A DNA stretch of 29,769 bases from an uncultured Clostridia bacterium (GTDB taxonomy: Bacteria > Bacillota > Clostridia > Oscillospirales > Oscillospiraceae). Position numbers and translations under genes: made by a program. Location: assembly GCA_937894515.1 (NCBI GenBank), contig CALCRH010000344.1:1-29769 (forward strand). Reading direction: 5' to 3'. The stretch's first letter is position 1, and every line of letters begins with the position of its first letter. Positions 6,964 through 15,849 of the stretch are shown piece by piece. The notes under the pieces are model-generated. The model was not told the origin of the DNA. It worked only from the letters and a program-made list of their open reading frames with translations, and ran no database searches.

Positions 6964-7920
6964 ATGGCTCACAGTATTGCCGAGGATATGGTCTTTGGCC
7001 ACAAGCCCGTTTTGCTGGACGAATGTCTGGAAGCTCTCCATATCCGGCCTGACGGCATCTATCTGGACGGTACGCTGGGCCGTGCCGGCCACTCTTTGGA
7101 AATTGTCAAACGCCTGAGCACCGGACGGCTTATCGCCATTGACCGGGATGTAACCGCATTGAACGCCGCCAAGGAGCGGCTTGCTCCCTATCTGGATCGC
7201 GTTACGCTGGTTCACAGCAATTTTGAACGGGTGGGAGATATCTTAGAAGAATTGGGGCTGCCCGGTGTAGACGGTATGCTCTTTGATCTGGGCGTCAGCT
7301 CTCCCCAGTTAGATGATGCCCAACGGGGCTTCAGCTATATGCAGGATGCACCGCTGGATATGCGTATGGATCAAAGTGCTGCTCTTACTGCCCGGGATGT
7401 GGTAAACGGCTGGTCCTACGAGGAACTGCGCCGTATCCTGTTTGAATACGGCGAAGAGCGCTATGCCCCCGTCATTGCCAGGCACATCTGTCAGGCACGG
7501 GAGAATAAGGCCATTGAAACCACCTATGAACTGGTGGACATCATCAAGGGTGCTATGCCGCCCCAGGCTTTGCGGGAAAAGCAGCATCCTGCCAAGCGCA
7601 GTTTTCAGGCTGTCCGCATTGCCGTCAACGGTGAGCTGGATGCCCTGCCCCCCATGCTTCAGGCCGCAGCGGAGCATTTACATACAGGCGGGCGGCTGGC
7701 GGTGATCTCCTTCCACTCCCTGGAAGACCGGATCATCAAGAAGACCATGCAGGAATTGGCTGCCGGCTGTACCTGTCCGCCCAATTTCCCTGTCTGTGTC
7801 TGCGGCAAGACACCGAAGATGAAACTGATCACCCGCAAGCCCATTGTATCGGGGCAGGCGGAACTCCTATACAACCCCCGTGCACGCAGTGCAAAGCTGC
7901 GGGTGGCGGAGAAACTCTGA
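6964..7920 (+). CDS. rsmH: RsmH (MraW), 16S rRNA (cytosine1402-N4)-methyltransferase
   Basis: SAM-dependent methyltransferase of 318 aa acting on C1402 of 16S rRNA. Recognisable blocks are HKPVLLDECLEAL at the N-terminus, YLDGTLGRAGHS (SAM site), LFDLGVSSPQLDD, GFSYMQDAPLDMRMD, AVRIAVNGEL and VISFHSLEDRIIK. Length and motif order are normal. ATG 6964 is 3 bp after the mraZ stop; Met9 (6988) is an alternative start nearer to the family consensus. This is the standard second gene of the cluster. Confidence 0.97.
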   Translation: MAHSIAEDMVFGHKPVLLDECLEALHIRPDGIYLDGTLGRAGHSLEIVKRLSTGRLIAIDRDVTALNAAKERLAPYLDRVTLVHSNFERVGDILEELGLPGVDGMLFDLGVSSPQLDDAQRGFSYMQDAPLDMRMDQSAALTARDVVNGWSYEELRRILFEYGEERYAPVIARHICQARENKAIETTYELVDIIKGAMPPQALREKQHPAKRSFQAVRIAVNGELDALPPMLQAAAEHLHTGGRLAVISFHSLEDRIIKKTMQELAAGCTCPPNFPVCVCGKTPKMKLITRKPIVSGQAELLYNPRARSAKLRVAEKL

Positions 7921-7935
7921 GGAAAGGAACACATC

Positions 7936-8478
7936 ATGGCCGAAGAAAAGCGTAAGTCTTATACAAGTACATACGGTTCTTTGGCGTATGATCTGGATGC
8001 TCTTGTTCTGGAACGCCAGTTGGAACAAGCCGGTACCATGCCGGAGCACCGTCCCGAAGCTCCTGTGCAGTCCCGGCCCCGTACCCATGCACACACCCAC
8101 GCAAAGGTGCACCCCTCTCCTCTTATTCTTGGCGGTATTGCTCTGCTGTGCGTGATGGTGCTGGTGCTGATGTTTGGCTATGTACAGCTCACCAAGGTTT
8201 CCAACCGTGTCAGCGACATCAAAAGCGAGATCAGCGTGCTGGCTGATGAACACGTTTCGCTTCTGACGGAATACGAAAAAACTTTTGATCTGGCCACCGT
8301 TAAATCTGTGGCAGAAGCGGCCGGTATGTCCAAACCCAGCGCCGGGCAGATCGAATATATTGATTTAAGCGGTTCCGACAGCGTGGTCATCTATCGTGCC
8401 GAAGCATCCGGTGTTCTGCAGGATCTGCGTACGGCAACTACAGCCGCAGCAGCGAAAGTATGTGAATACTTCCGCTGA
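7936..8478 (+). CDS. ftsL: FtsL-like septum protein
   Basis: Bitopic membrane protein of 180 aa. It has a hydrophilic N-terminal cytoplasmic part of about 62 residues containing a His-rich stretch (THAHTHAKVH), one membrane helix (about 63-86), and an outer segment that begins with a short coiled coil (about 88-118). The order is that of FtsL/DivIC divisome proteins. The assignment rests mainly on position between rsmH and the septal PBP, where ftsL lies in most Firmicutes, because FtsL sequences diverge strongly. It would form the DivIB-DivIC-FtsL complex that activates FtsW-PBP. GGAAAGGAA precedes ATG 7936. The protein is longer than B. subtilis FtsL (about 117 aa), mostly through the cytoplasmic extension. 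Confidence 0.75.
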   Translation: MAEEKRKSYTSTYGSLAYDLDALVLERQLEQAGTMPEHRPEAPVQSRPRTHAHTHAKVHPSPLILGGIALLCVMVLVLMFGYVQLTKVSNRVSDIKSEISVLADEHVSLLTEYEKTFDLATVKSVAEAAGMSKPSAGQIEYIDLSGSDSVVIYRAEASGVLQDLRTATTAAAAKVCEYFR

Positions 8479-8502
8479 CCATTCCATATATTGCACAATA
8501 GC

Positions 8503-8536
8503 GTAAGGAGTAAGAAGGTCTCTTCTTGCTCCTTGC
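8503..8536 (+). other. Hairpin in the ftsL-spoVD spacer
   Basis: AAGGAGTAAGAAG (8505-8517) pairs with CTTCTTGCTCCTT (8522-8534) with one T-G wobble and a GTCT loop; the stem extends one wobble and one pair outward. No T-run follows, so it looks like a processing or attenuation hairpin rather than a full terminator. It contains an AAGGAG sequence not near any start. Confidence 0.5.
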
Positions 8537-8593
8537 TTGGTCTTTAAAAGCCCATCAATCGTTGTTGATTTGCCCCAAACAGGAGGAAAAAAC

Positions 8594-10855
8594 GTGTCTC
8601 AACCCACCCCGAATTCCAACCGAAAAGACGCCAATGTCCGCCGTGCCAACCGCGTGATCCAAAGCCGCACCTTTGTTTTGATGCTGGTGATGGGTGTCGC
8701 GATGTTTGTCCTGCTGTTTTTTAAGCTCTACTCTCTCCAGATCACCCGCCATGAGGAGCTGCAGAAGAAAGCCGTCAGTCAGCAGACCCGCTCCACGGTA
8801 GTCACCGCCAACCGCGGCACGATCTATGACCGTAACGGTAACATTATGGCCATTTCCGCCACGGCAGAAACCGTCTTTCTCTCTCCGTTGGAGATCAACA
8901 GGGCGCTGAAGGACACAGAAAACCCCGTCACCTGGACCAAGGAGAGCCTTGCCGCCGAGTTGGGACAAATACTGGATATCAATGAGGCGACCATCCTCAA
9001 AAAGATAGCCCGGGTGGACTCGCAGTATGAAGTATTGAAGCTTCGTGCCGAGGAGGACACTGCCAATCGGGTTCGGGAATATATCAACGCCAACAAAGTG
9101 GCCGGTGTGTATATGGTCACCGATGCCAAGCGATACTATCCCTATGGAAGTCTGTGCGCCCATGTCATCGGTTTTGTAGGAGACGACAACACCGGTCTCT
9201 ACGGTCTGGAGTCCCGGTATGAGCAGAGTCTGGAGGGGCAGACCGGTCTGGTCATCACCGCAAAGGATAATGCCGGCAACGATATGCTCTATGAATATGA
9301 GCAGTACTTTGATGCCAAGAACGGCGATGAACTGGTCACCACCATCGACACTACCATCCAGTATTACCTGGAAAAGGGCATAGAGGATATGGTGGATAAG
9401 TTTGATGCACAAAACGGCGCCAGCGGCATCGTGATGAACGCCAAGACCGGCGCCATTCTTGCCATGGCCAGCTATCCCAATTACGACCCAAACCATTTCA
9501 GCGAAATACACGATGAAAAGCTGGCTCTGCAGGTGGAAGAAGAAACCGCCAGTCTGGCTGATATGCAGCTTCTGCAATGGCGCAACAAGTGCCTGAACGA
9601 CACCTATGAGCCCGGCTCCACTTTTAAGATCCTGACCCTTTCCGCTGCCCTGGAGGAGGGCGCGGTCGACATGAATACCACCGCTTATTGCACCGGCAGC
9701 GTTATCGTATCCGGCCAGACCATTCACTGTTCCAGCACGACAGGTCACGGCACCCAGACTTTAAAGGAGTCTGTGGGAAACTCCTGCAACCCGGCGTTTA
9801 TCTCCTACGGTCTGAAGCTGGGAACAGATAAGTTTTATCAATACATGCGGTCTTTTGGTCTCATGTCCGGCACCGGCATTGATCTATCCGGCGAGGCAGA
9901 CGGCATTTTTACCACGCCTGATGCCTTTACCACCTTGGATCTGGCCTGCTATGCGTTTGGCCAGAACTTCACCGTGACGCCGGTGGCCCTGATTGCCGCC
10001 CAGGCAGCGTGCGTCAACGGCGGCTATCTCCATCAGCCCTATCTGGTGGAAGAAGTGCGAAACAGCAGCGGCAGCATCACCTATCGCCATGACAGCACGC
10101 CGGTGCGTCAGGTGATTTCCGAAAAGACATCCGCCACCGTGCGGGAGTGTCTGGAATATGTCGTAGCCGGCGGCACCGGTAAAAACGGTCAGGTCTCCGG
10201 CTACCGTATCGGCGGCAAGACCGGCACAGCCGATAAGGGGCAAACCGGCGATGTTGTGGTCTCCTTTTTGTGCTTTGCACCGGCAGATGATCCTCAGGTC
10301 ATTATGCTCATCACCATGGACACTCCCAGTCGCACTACCGGCACCTATGTTTCCGGCGGCAATATGGTAGCTCCCACAGCCAGTGCCGTCATGGCAGAGA
10401 TCCTGCCCTATCTGGGCATAGAGCCGTCTTACAGCGCCGATGAGCTATTGGGCATCGACACCACCGTTCCCAACGTGATCGGACTGGATCTCGACACGGC
10501 AAAGAATCGTCTGGAGGAAAAGGGCTTCGGCATCAAAGTGGTAGGCAGTGGCTCTGAGGTCACCGACCAGACGCCTGTGGGCGGCGCCATTATCCCCGGC
10601 AAGTCCACCGTCATTGTGTACGCCGGCAGCGAAAAATCCAATGACCCGTGTACCGTTCCCAGCCTGATCGGACGTACGCCCGCCGAAGCCAATACCGTGA
10701 TTGCCAATGCCGGTCTTCTGATCCGCTTCACCGGTACTACCGGCTCCGAGTCCGGTTCGATCCGTGTTCTGAGCCAGTCTGTTGAACCTGCCACACAGGT
10801 AGAAGCCGGAACCGTTATCACAGTACAGCTGGGTGACATCTCCGTCACAGACTAA
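8594..10855 (+). CDS. spoVD: Class B penicillin-binding protein, SpoVD/PbpB type, with two PASTA domains
   Basis: Peptidoglycan DD-transpeptidase of 753 aa. It has a short cytoplasmic tail, one membrane anchor (about 28-48), a dimerisation domain beginning near RGTIYDRNGN, and a transpeptidase domain with Ser342 in PGSTFK, Ser397-Cys-Asn399 and KTGT at 542-545. Two C-terminal PASTA repeats begin at VPNVIGLDLDTA and VPSLIGRTPAEA. B. subtilis has pbpB (division) and spoVD (spore cortex) in tandem here. Only one copy is present in this window, so it may serve vegetative septation, cortex synthesis or both; PASTA domains occur in both proteins. The start is GTG 8594, seven bases after AGGAGG (8581-8586). 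Confidence 0.92.
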   Translation: MSQPTPNSNRKDANVRRANRVIQSRTFVLMLVMGVAMFVLLFFKLYSLQITRHEELQKKAVSQQTRSTVVTANRGTIYDRNGNIMAISATAETVFLSPLEINRALKDTENPVTWTKESLAAELGQILDINEATILKKIARVDSQYEVLKLRAEEDTANRVREYINANKVAGVYMVTDAKRYYPYGSLCAHVIGFVGDDNTGLYGLESRYEQSLEGQTGLVITAKDNAGNDMLYEYEQYFDAKNGDELVTTIDTTIQYYLEKGIEDMVDKFDAQNGASGIVMNAKTGAILAMASYPNYDPNHFSEIHDEKLALQVEEETASLADMQLLQWRNKCLNDTYEPGSTFKILTLSAALEEGAVDMNTTAYCTGSVIVSGQTIHCSSTTGHGTQTLKESVGNSCNPAFISYGLKLGTDKFYQYMRSFGLMSGTGIDLSGEADGIFTTPDAFTTLDLACYAFGQNFTVTPVALIAAQAACVNGGYLHQPYLVEEVRNSSGSITYRHDSTPVRQVISEKTSATVRECLEYVVAGGTGKNGQVSGYRIGGKTGTADKGQTGDVVVSFLCFAPADDPQVIMLITMDTPSRTTGTYVSGGNMVAPTASAVMAEILPYLGIEPSYSADELLGIDTTVPNVIGLDLDTAKNRLEEKGFGIKVVGSGSEVTDQTPVGGAIIPGKSTVIVYAGSEKSNDPCTVPSLIGRTPAEANTVIANAGLLIRFTGTTGSESGSIRVLSQSVEPATQVEAGTVITVQLGDISVTD

Positions 10856-10890
10856 GGCAGGATCTGTCAACAGTTTCCCACAAAATGTAC

Positions 10891-10919
10891 TGTTTTCCCC
10901 CGCTGTAATTTGTTATGAT
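10891..10919 (+). promoter_or_regulatory. Weak putative promoter of murE
   Basis: A -10 like TATGAT (10914-10919) with a poor -35 (TGTTTT, 10891-10896) at 17 bp lies in the 111-bp gap between the PBP gene and murE. AACAGT (10869-10874) and ACTGTT (10889-10894) form an inverted repeat over the -35 region. The evidence is weak. Confidence 0.25.
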
Positions 10920-10966
10920 ACTGTTATATTCCGATTGATCGGTTTCCGGTAAAGGAGGGCATATCC

Positions 10967-12403
10967 ATGAAATTGAAAGACTTGCTGAAAGGGCTTACCG
11001 TTCTCTCTATAACGGCAGATCCGGAGCAGGAAATCAAAGACGTCAGCTATGATTCCCGCCAGACCAAGCCCGGTGATCTGTTTGTCGCCATCTCCGGCTT
11101 TGCCGCAGATGGGCACAAGTTTATTCCCATGGCCGCCGAAAAGGGAGCTGTCTGCGCCGTCTGTGAACACGCCGTAGAGGGAATCCCCTGCGTTGTGGTA
11201 GAGGATACCCGCAAGGCGCTGGCAGTCATCGCAGCCAACTGGTTCGATCATCCCGATCGTGAGATGACCATGGTGGGCATCACCGGCACCAACGGCAAAA
11301 CCACTTCCACCTATCTCATCAAGAGTATTCTGGAGCAGAAGGCCGGTGCAAAGGTGGGCCTGATCGGCACCATTCAGAACATGATCGGCGATGAGGTCCT
11401 GCATACCGAGCGCACCACCCCGGAGTCCTTTGAACTGCAAAGGCTGTTCCGCCAGATGGCAGATGCCGGCTGTACCCATGTGGTAATGGAGGTGTCCTCC
11501 CATGCGCTGGCACTGCATCGGGTCTACGGTGTGCGTTTTGCCGTAGCGGTGTTCACCAATCTGACCCAGGATCATCTGGATTTCCACAAGACCATGGAGA
11601 ACTACTGCGATGCCAAGGCGATCCTGTTCCGGAACTGCGACTGCGCCATCTACAACCGTGACGATCCCTGGTGTGAGCGCCTGCTGGATCGGAGTCTGTG
11701 CCGCCGTTTTGCCTACGGTGTGGAAAAGGAAAGCCACCTGCAGGCCAAGAATGTCCGGCTCTCCGCCGGCGGCGTCAAGTATGATGCCGAGGCAGAAACC
11801 GAATGGGCACAGGTAGAAGTTGGCATTCCCGGCGCCTTTACGGTATATAATACGCTGGATGCCATTGCCGCGTGCTGGAATTTGGGCGTATCTATTCAGG
11901 ACTGTGCCGATGCTCTGCGGCAGAATCACGGTGTGAAAGGCCGCATGGAGGTCATTCCCACGCCGGGCAAAAATTACACCGTTCTCAATGACTACTCCCA
12001 CACCCCCGACAGTCTGGAAAACGTGATCCGGGCAGTCAAGGGCTTTGCCAAGGGCCGCACCATCGCCCTGTTCGGCTGCGGCGGTGACCGGGATCGCACC
12101 AAGCGCCCCATTATGGGAAAGATTGCCGCCTCCATGGCAGACTATGCCATCGTTACCTCCGACAATCCCCGTACCGAAGATCCCAACGTCATCATTGACG
12201 ACATTCTGGTTGGTATGGCCGGCTACGACAACTATACCGTGGTGGCAGATCGCGTGCAGGCCATCCACTACGCCATGGATCACGCCCAGGCCGGTGACGT
12301 GATCATTCTGGCCGGCAAAGGCCACGAAGACTACCAGGAGATCGGCCACGAGAAGTTCCACATGGACGAGCGGGAAATCGTGGCAGAATATCTCCATCAC
12401 TAA
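10967..12403 (+). CDS. murE: MurE, UDP-MurNAc-tripeptide synthetase (meso-diaminopimelate-adding)
   Basis: Cytoplasmic Mur ligase of 478 aa that adds the third stem-peptide residue to UDP-MurNAc-L-Ala-D-Glu. It has an N-terminal UDP-binding domain, a central ATPase domain with GITGTNGKTTST (from about residue 104), LTQDHLDFH and the Lys of CDAKAILF, and a C-terminal domain with GCGGDRDRTKRP. DNPR at 399-402 followed by TEDP is the motif that selects meso-diaminopimelate rather than lysine, so the wall is predicted to be DAP-type. AAAGGAGGG precedes ATG 10967. The gene is followed directly by mraY; murF, which usually comes between, is absent. Confidence 0.97.
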   Translation: MKLKDLLKGLTVLSITADPEQEIKDVSYDSRQTKPGDLFVAISGFAADGHKFIPMAAEKGAVCAVCEHAVEGIPCVVVEDTRKALAVIAANWFDHPDREMTMVGITGTNGKTTSTYLIKSILEQKAGAKVGLIGTIQNMIGDEVLHTERTTPESFELQRLFRQMADAGCTHVVMEVSSHALALHRVYGVRFAVAVFTNLTQDHLDFHKTMENYCDAKAILFRNCDCAIYNRDDPWCERLLDRSLCRRFAYGVEKESHLQAKNVRLSAGGVKYDAEAETEWAQVEVGIPGAFTVYNTLDAIAACWNLGVSIQDCADALRQNHGVKGRMEVIPTPGKNYTVLNDYSHTPDSLENVIRAVKGFAKGRTIALFGCGGDRDRTKRPIMGKIAASMADYAIVTSDNPRTEDPNVIIDDILVGMAGYDNYTVVADRVQAIHYAMDHAQAGDVIILAGKGHEDYQEIGHEKFHMDEREIVAEYLHH

Positions 12404-12409
12404 AGAACT

Positions 12410-12423
12410 CCCCCGCACGGGGG
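12410..12423 (+). other. GC hairpin just before the mraY ribosome binding site
   Basis: CCCCCG (12410-12415) and CGGGGG (12418-12423) form a tight hairpin that ends a few bases before AAAGGAG of mraY. There is no T-run. It may slow readthrough, or mark an RNA end while leaving the ribosome site free. Confidence 0.45.
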
Positions 12424-12439
12424 ACAAAGGAGCATCAAC

Positions 12440-13432
12440 ATGAAATTACAGATTCTTTTGGCGGCACTGATCAGCTTTATCGTCACCGCCATTGTCGGAA
12501 AGCTGCTGATTCCGGCGCTGCGTGCCCTGAAAGCCGGGCAGAGCATCAAGGAGATCGGCCCCACCTGGCACATGAGCAAGCAGGGCACTCCCACCATGGG
12601 CGGCATCATGTTCATCGCCGGAATTCTGGCGGCGGTGCTGGTCGCCGGTTGGGACAATATGCTGTCCGGTGATTTTACTCACCTGTACATCTTTTTGTTT
12701 GCCCTGGTATTCGGTGTTATCGGCTTTATCGATGACTACGAAAAGGTGGTGCACCACCGCAATACCGGCCTGACTGCCATTCAGAAATTCCTGCTGCAGC
12801 TGGCGGCCGCCATTGCCTTTTTGTGTCTGATGCGCTATATCGGCGTGCTGACCCCCAATCTGTATGTCCCGTTCTTCCAGACCTACATCGTTTTGCCCTG
12901 GGTGGTCTATCTGATCTTCGCCGCCTTTGTCATTGTGGGCACGGTTAACGCCGTTAACATCACTGACGGTGTGGACGGTCTGGCCTCCACGGTAACGCTG
13001 CCGGTGGGCGCTTTCTTCGTTCTCATCGCCGTTCTCTGGGCGGATTGGAGCGTGGGCATTTTTGCTGCCGCGCTGGTGGGCGGTCTGGGCGGTTTCCTGC
13101 TGTATAACCACCATCCTGCCCAGGTATTCATGGGCGATACCGGTTCTCTCTTCTTAGGCGGAGCGGTTGCCGCCATGGCCTTTGCCTGCGATATGCCTCT
13201 GGTGCTGATTTTGGTAGGTTTTGTCTACCTCTGCGAAACCATGAGCGATATCATTCAGGTGGGATACTTCAAGCTGACCCACGGCAAGCGCATTTTCAAG
13301 ATGGCGCCGCTGCACCATCACTTTGAAATGTGCGGTTGGAAGGAAAAGAAAGTGGTGGCAGTATTCGGTACTGTCAGCCTGCTGCTTTGTATACTGGCCT
13401 ATCTGGGCGTCTATCAGCGCTACTGGTTCTAA
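12440..13432 (+). CDS. mraY: MraY, phospho-MurNAc-pentapeptide translocase
   Basis: Polytopic membrane enzyme of 330 aa that joins phospho-MurNAc-pentapeptide to undecaprenyl phosphate, making lipid I on the inner face of the membrane. About ten helices are predicted. Family landmarks are HMSKQGTPTMGGIMF, FIDDYEKVVHHRN with the paired Asp, VNITDGVDGLAS, FMGDTGSLFLGG and the His cluster APLHHHFEMCGW. The length is normal. It lies 36 bp after murE, with AAAGGAG before ATG 12440, and 36 bp before ftsW. Confidence 0.98.
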   Translation: MKLQILLAALISFIVTAIVGKLLIPALRALKAGQSIKEIGPTWHMSKQGTPTMGGIMFIAGILAAVLVAGWDNMLSGDFTHLYIFLFALVFGVIGFIDDYEKVVHHRNTGLTAIQKFLLQLAAAIAFLCLMRYIGVLTPNLYVPFFQTYIVLPWVVYLIFAAFVIVGTVNAVNITDGVDGLASTVTLPVGAFFVLIAVLWADWSVGIFAAALVGGLGGFLLYNHHPAQVFMGDTGSLFLGGAVAAMAFACDMPLVLILVGFVYLCETMSDIIQVGYFKLTHGKRIFKMAPLHHHFEMCGWKEKKVVAVFGTVSLLLCILAYLGVYQRYWF

Positions 13433-13468
13433 ACTACTTTTGTATTCTATGGGAAAGGAGGAACGCCT

Positions 13469-14668
13469 GTGACCCGCGAAGAGTACCATGCCGTCAAAGC
13501 GCAAAAAGCACACAAAAAGGATACAGAGAAGAAAAACGTAATGGCCGGAAAAGGGTCCATGGACATTCCTTTTCTCCTGTTGACCCTGTTGCTGACCGCC
13601 ATGGGACTTGCCATGCTGTTCTCCGCCAGTTTTCCTTTTGCACTGTCTGAATACAACGATGCCTACTACATCATCAAGCGTCAGACGTTCTTTGCGCTTC
13701 TCGGACTGGCGGCCATGTTTGTTGTGGCGCGCTTTAACTACCAGCGCTGGCGGGGTGCATCAAAACTGCTGTTAGGTGTTTCTCTTTTCCTTCTGGTTCT
13801 GGTCATTATTCCCGGCGTAGGCATTACCGTGAACAACGCCACCCGCTGGCTGGGAATTCCCGGTGTATTCCAATTCCAACCCTCGGAAATCGCCAAGCTG
13901 GCGGTCATCATCTATTTCGCCAACAGTATCTCCAAAAAGCGGGAAAAGATGCTGAACTTCCGGGAGGGCGTTGTCCCCTATTTGATTATCCTGGGTACGA
14001 TCTCCGCGCTCATGCTGCTGGAGCCTCACCTGTCCGGTACAGTTTTGATCGTCTGCACCGGCATCATCATGATGGTAGTGGGTGGTATGAACAGCTGGCT
14101 GGTAGGTATCGGATTTGGCGGGGTCGGTCTTCTCGCCGTGCTGTATGTCAAAGCGGTGGAAAAGGGGCTTATCTCCTATGGCGCCAGCCGTATTACCATG
14201 TGGCACGATCCCTGGCTGGACTCCACAGCTGACGGCTACCAGATGGTGCAGAGTCTGATCGCCATCGGCTCCGGCGGCCTGCTTGGCGTGGGATTCGGCC
14301 GAAGCCGGCAAAAGTTCCTGTACCTGCCGGAGCGGCACAATGACTTTATCTTCGCAGTAGCCGCGGAAGAGCTGGGGCTGATCGGTGCCTGTATCATCAT
14401 GCTGATCTTCGCCCTGCTGATCATTCGCGGCTTCTGGATCGCCCTCCATGCCCGGGATCGCTTCGGTGCTCTGCTTGTGGTGGGCATTATGACCCATTTG
14501 GGCTTACAGACCTTTTTGAACATCGCCGTTGTCAGCGGTCTTGTTCCTGCCACCGGCATTTCGCTGCCCTTCTTCAGTTATGGCGGTACCGCATTGGCCC
14601 TGCAGCTGGTGGAAATGGGAATCGTGCTGAGTGTTTCCCGGCAGATCCCCGCACCACGAAATGGATAG
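13469..14668 (+). CDS. ftsW: FtsW, septal peptidoglycan polymerase (SEDS family)
   Basis: Membrane glycosyltransferase of 399 aa, SEDS family, that polymerises lipid II at the division septum together with the class B PBP. It has ten predicted helices after a hydrophilic, Lys-rich N-terminal tail of about 30 residues. Diagnostic segments are FQPSEIAKLA, SRITMWHDPW, LPERHNDFIFAVAAEELG (with the conserved Asp of the large outer loop) and LPFFSYGGT. The position between mraY and murG supports FtsW rather than RodA or SpoVE, although SpoVE function cannot be excluded in a sporulator. The start is GTG 13469, seven bases after AAAGGAGG. murD, often located here, is missing. Confidence 0.94.
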   Translation: MTREEYHAVKAQKAHKKDTEKKNVMAGKGSMDIPFLLLTLLLTAMGLAMLFSASFPFALSEYNDAYYIIKRQTFFALLGLAAMFVVARFNYQRWRGASKLLLGVSLFLLVLVIIPGVGITVNNATRWLGIPGVFQFQPSEIAKLAVIIYFANSISKKREKMLNFREGVVPYLIILGTISALMLLEPHLSGTVLIVCTGIIMMVVGGMNSWLVGIGFGGVGLLAVLYVKAVEKGLISYGASRITMWHDPWLDSTADGYQMVQSLIAIGSGGLLGVGFGRSRQKFLYLPERHNDFIFAVAAEELGLIGACIIMLIFALLIIRGFWIALHARDRFGALLVVGIMTHLGLQTFLNIAVVSGLVPATGISLPFFSYGGTALALQLVEMGIVLSVSRQIPAPRNG

Positions 14669-14679
14669 GAGGACTCTCC

Positions 14680-15789
14680 ATGAAAGTGATTTTTACCTGC
14701 GGCGGAACGGCAGGTCACGTCAACCCCGCCCTTGCCCTGGCAGGCTATATGAAAAAGAAGCACACCGATCTGGAGGTGCTGTTTGTCGGTACGCCGGACG
14801 GCATCGAAAAGCGCTTGGCCGAAAAGGCCGGCTATGCCTACATCGGAATCGAAATCAGCAGTTTCCAGCGCTCGTTCACGAAGCTGCGCCACAATCTGCA
14901 TACCGCCCGCACCATGCTTACCTCCCGTCGGGAGGCCAATGCCGTGCTACGCCGTTTTCAGCCGGATCTGGTGGTGGGTACCGGCGGCTATGCCAGCTAC
15001 CCCATTTTGAAAGCTGCCGCCAAGCAGGGGATTCCCACGGCGGTCCATGAGTCCAATATGATCCCGGGTCTGACCACCAAAATGCTGGAGCCCAGCGCCC
15101 AGGTTATTATGGTTGGTTTTGAGGATTGTCGGGAACACTATCAGCATCCGGAAAAGATCCGCGTCACCGGTACGCCGGTCCGGGGTGACTTCTTTGACCT
15201 GACGAAAGAGCAGGCCAGGGCGAAACTGGGCTATGCCGATGACAAGCCCCTGGTGGTCTCCTTCTGGGGCAGTTTGGGTGCCAACACGATGAATACCAAT
15301 ATGCTGGACTTCTTTGCCTGCGAAAAGGCGGACGGCTTCCCCTTCCACCACATTCACGCCGTGGGCAGCCGCGGCTGGGCAGAGATGCAGCAGAAGCTGC
15401 GCCAGCGCGGTCTGAACGACTCCCATTTGGATATCCGGGAATATATCTACGATATGGCTGTGGTCATGCGGGCAGCCGATCTGGTCATCTGCCGTGCCGG
15501 TGCCAGCACCATCAGTGAGCTTACCGCATTGGGTATGCCTGCGGTGATGGTTCCCTCTCCCTACGTAGTGGCAAATCACCAGGAGAAAAACGCCCGTATT
15601 CTGGAAAAGCACGGCGGTGCCGTGGTTTTGTTGGAGCAAAACGCCGGCGGCAAAACGCTCTACGAAACGGCTGCCGCCATATTGGCCGATCCCGCCCGCC
15701 TGCAGTCCATGCAGCGCGGCATGGCAGAACTTGGCATCTTGGACGCCACAGAGCGCATCTATACCACCGTGATGTCTCTTTTGGACTAA
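14680..15789 (+). CDS. murG: MurG, undecaprenyl-PP-MurNAc-pentapeptide GlcNAc transferase
   Basis: Peripheral membrane GT-B glycosyltransferase of 369 aa that adds GlcNAc to lipid I to give lipid II. N-terminal domain: CGGTAGHVNPALALA (glycine-rich acceptor loop), GGYASYPILKAA and HESNMIPGLTTKML. C-terminal UDP-GlcNAc domain: SFWGSLGANTMN and RAGASTISELTALGMP. AGGAGG lies ahead of ATG 14680, 11 bp after ftsW, so the two are closely coupled. Length and motif order are typical. Confidence 0.97.
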   Translation: MKVIFTCGGTAGHVNPALALAGYMKKKHTDLEVLFVGTPDGIEKRLAEKAGYAYIGIEISSFQRSFTKLRHNLHTARTMLTSRREANAVLRRFQPDLVVGTGGYASYPILKAAAKQGIPTAVHESNMIPGLTTKMLEPSAQVIMVGFEDCREHYQHPEKIRVTGTPVRGDFFDLTKEQARAKLGYADDKPLVVSFWGSLGANTMNTNMLDFFACEKADGFPFHHIHAVGSRGWAEMQQKLRQRGLNDSHLDIREYIYDMAVVMRAADLVICRAGASTISELTALGMPAVMVPSPYVVANHQEKNARILEKHGGAVVLLEQNAGGKTLYETAAAILADPARLQSMQRGMAELGILDATERIYTTVMSLLD

Positions 15790-15815
15790 TCACCTGTGTT
15801 CCCGTCTTTGCATAA

Positions 15816-15834
15816 GATGGCGTAAAAAGCCATC
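15816..15834 (+). other. Small hairpin next to the murA ribosome binding site
   Basis: GATGGC (15816-15821) pairs with GCCATC (15829-15834) around a 7-nt A-rich loop, ending one base before AAAGG of the murA ribosome site. It may affect translation of the TTG-started murA. Confidence 0.35.
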
Positions 15835-15849
15835 GAAAGGCGGGAGATT

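Noticed and set aside
10913..12427. Long minus-strand open frame (504 codons) opposite murE
   Set aside because: Shadow of the murE codon pattern: Gly/His-rich translation, no ribosome site, no recognisable domain. Similar long shadows opposite the MFS gene (2458-3888), rny (26540-28183) and spoVAF (20371-21555) were rejected for the same reason.
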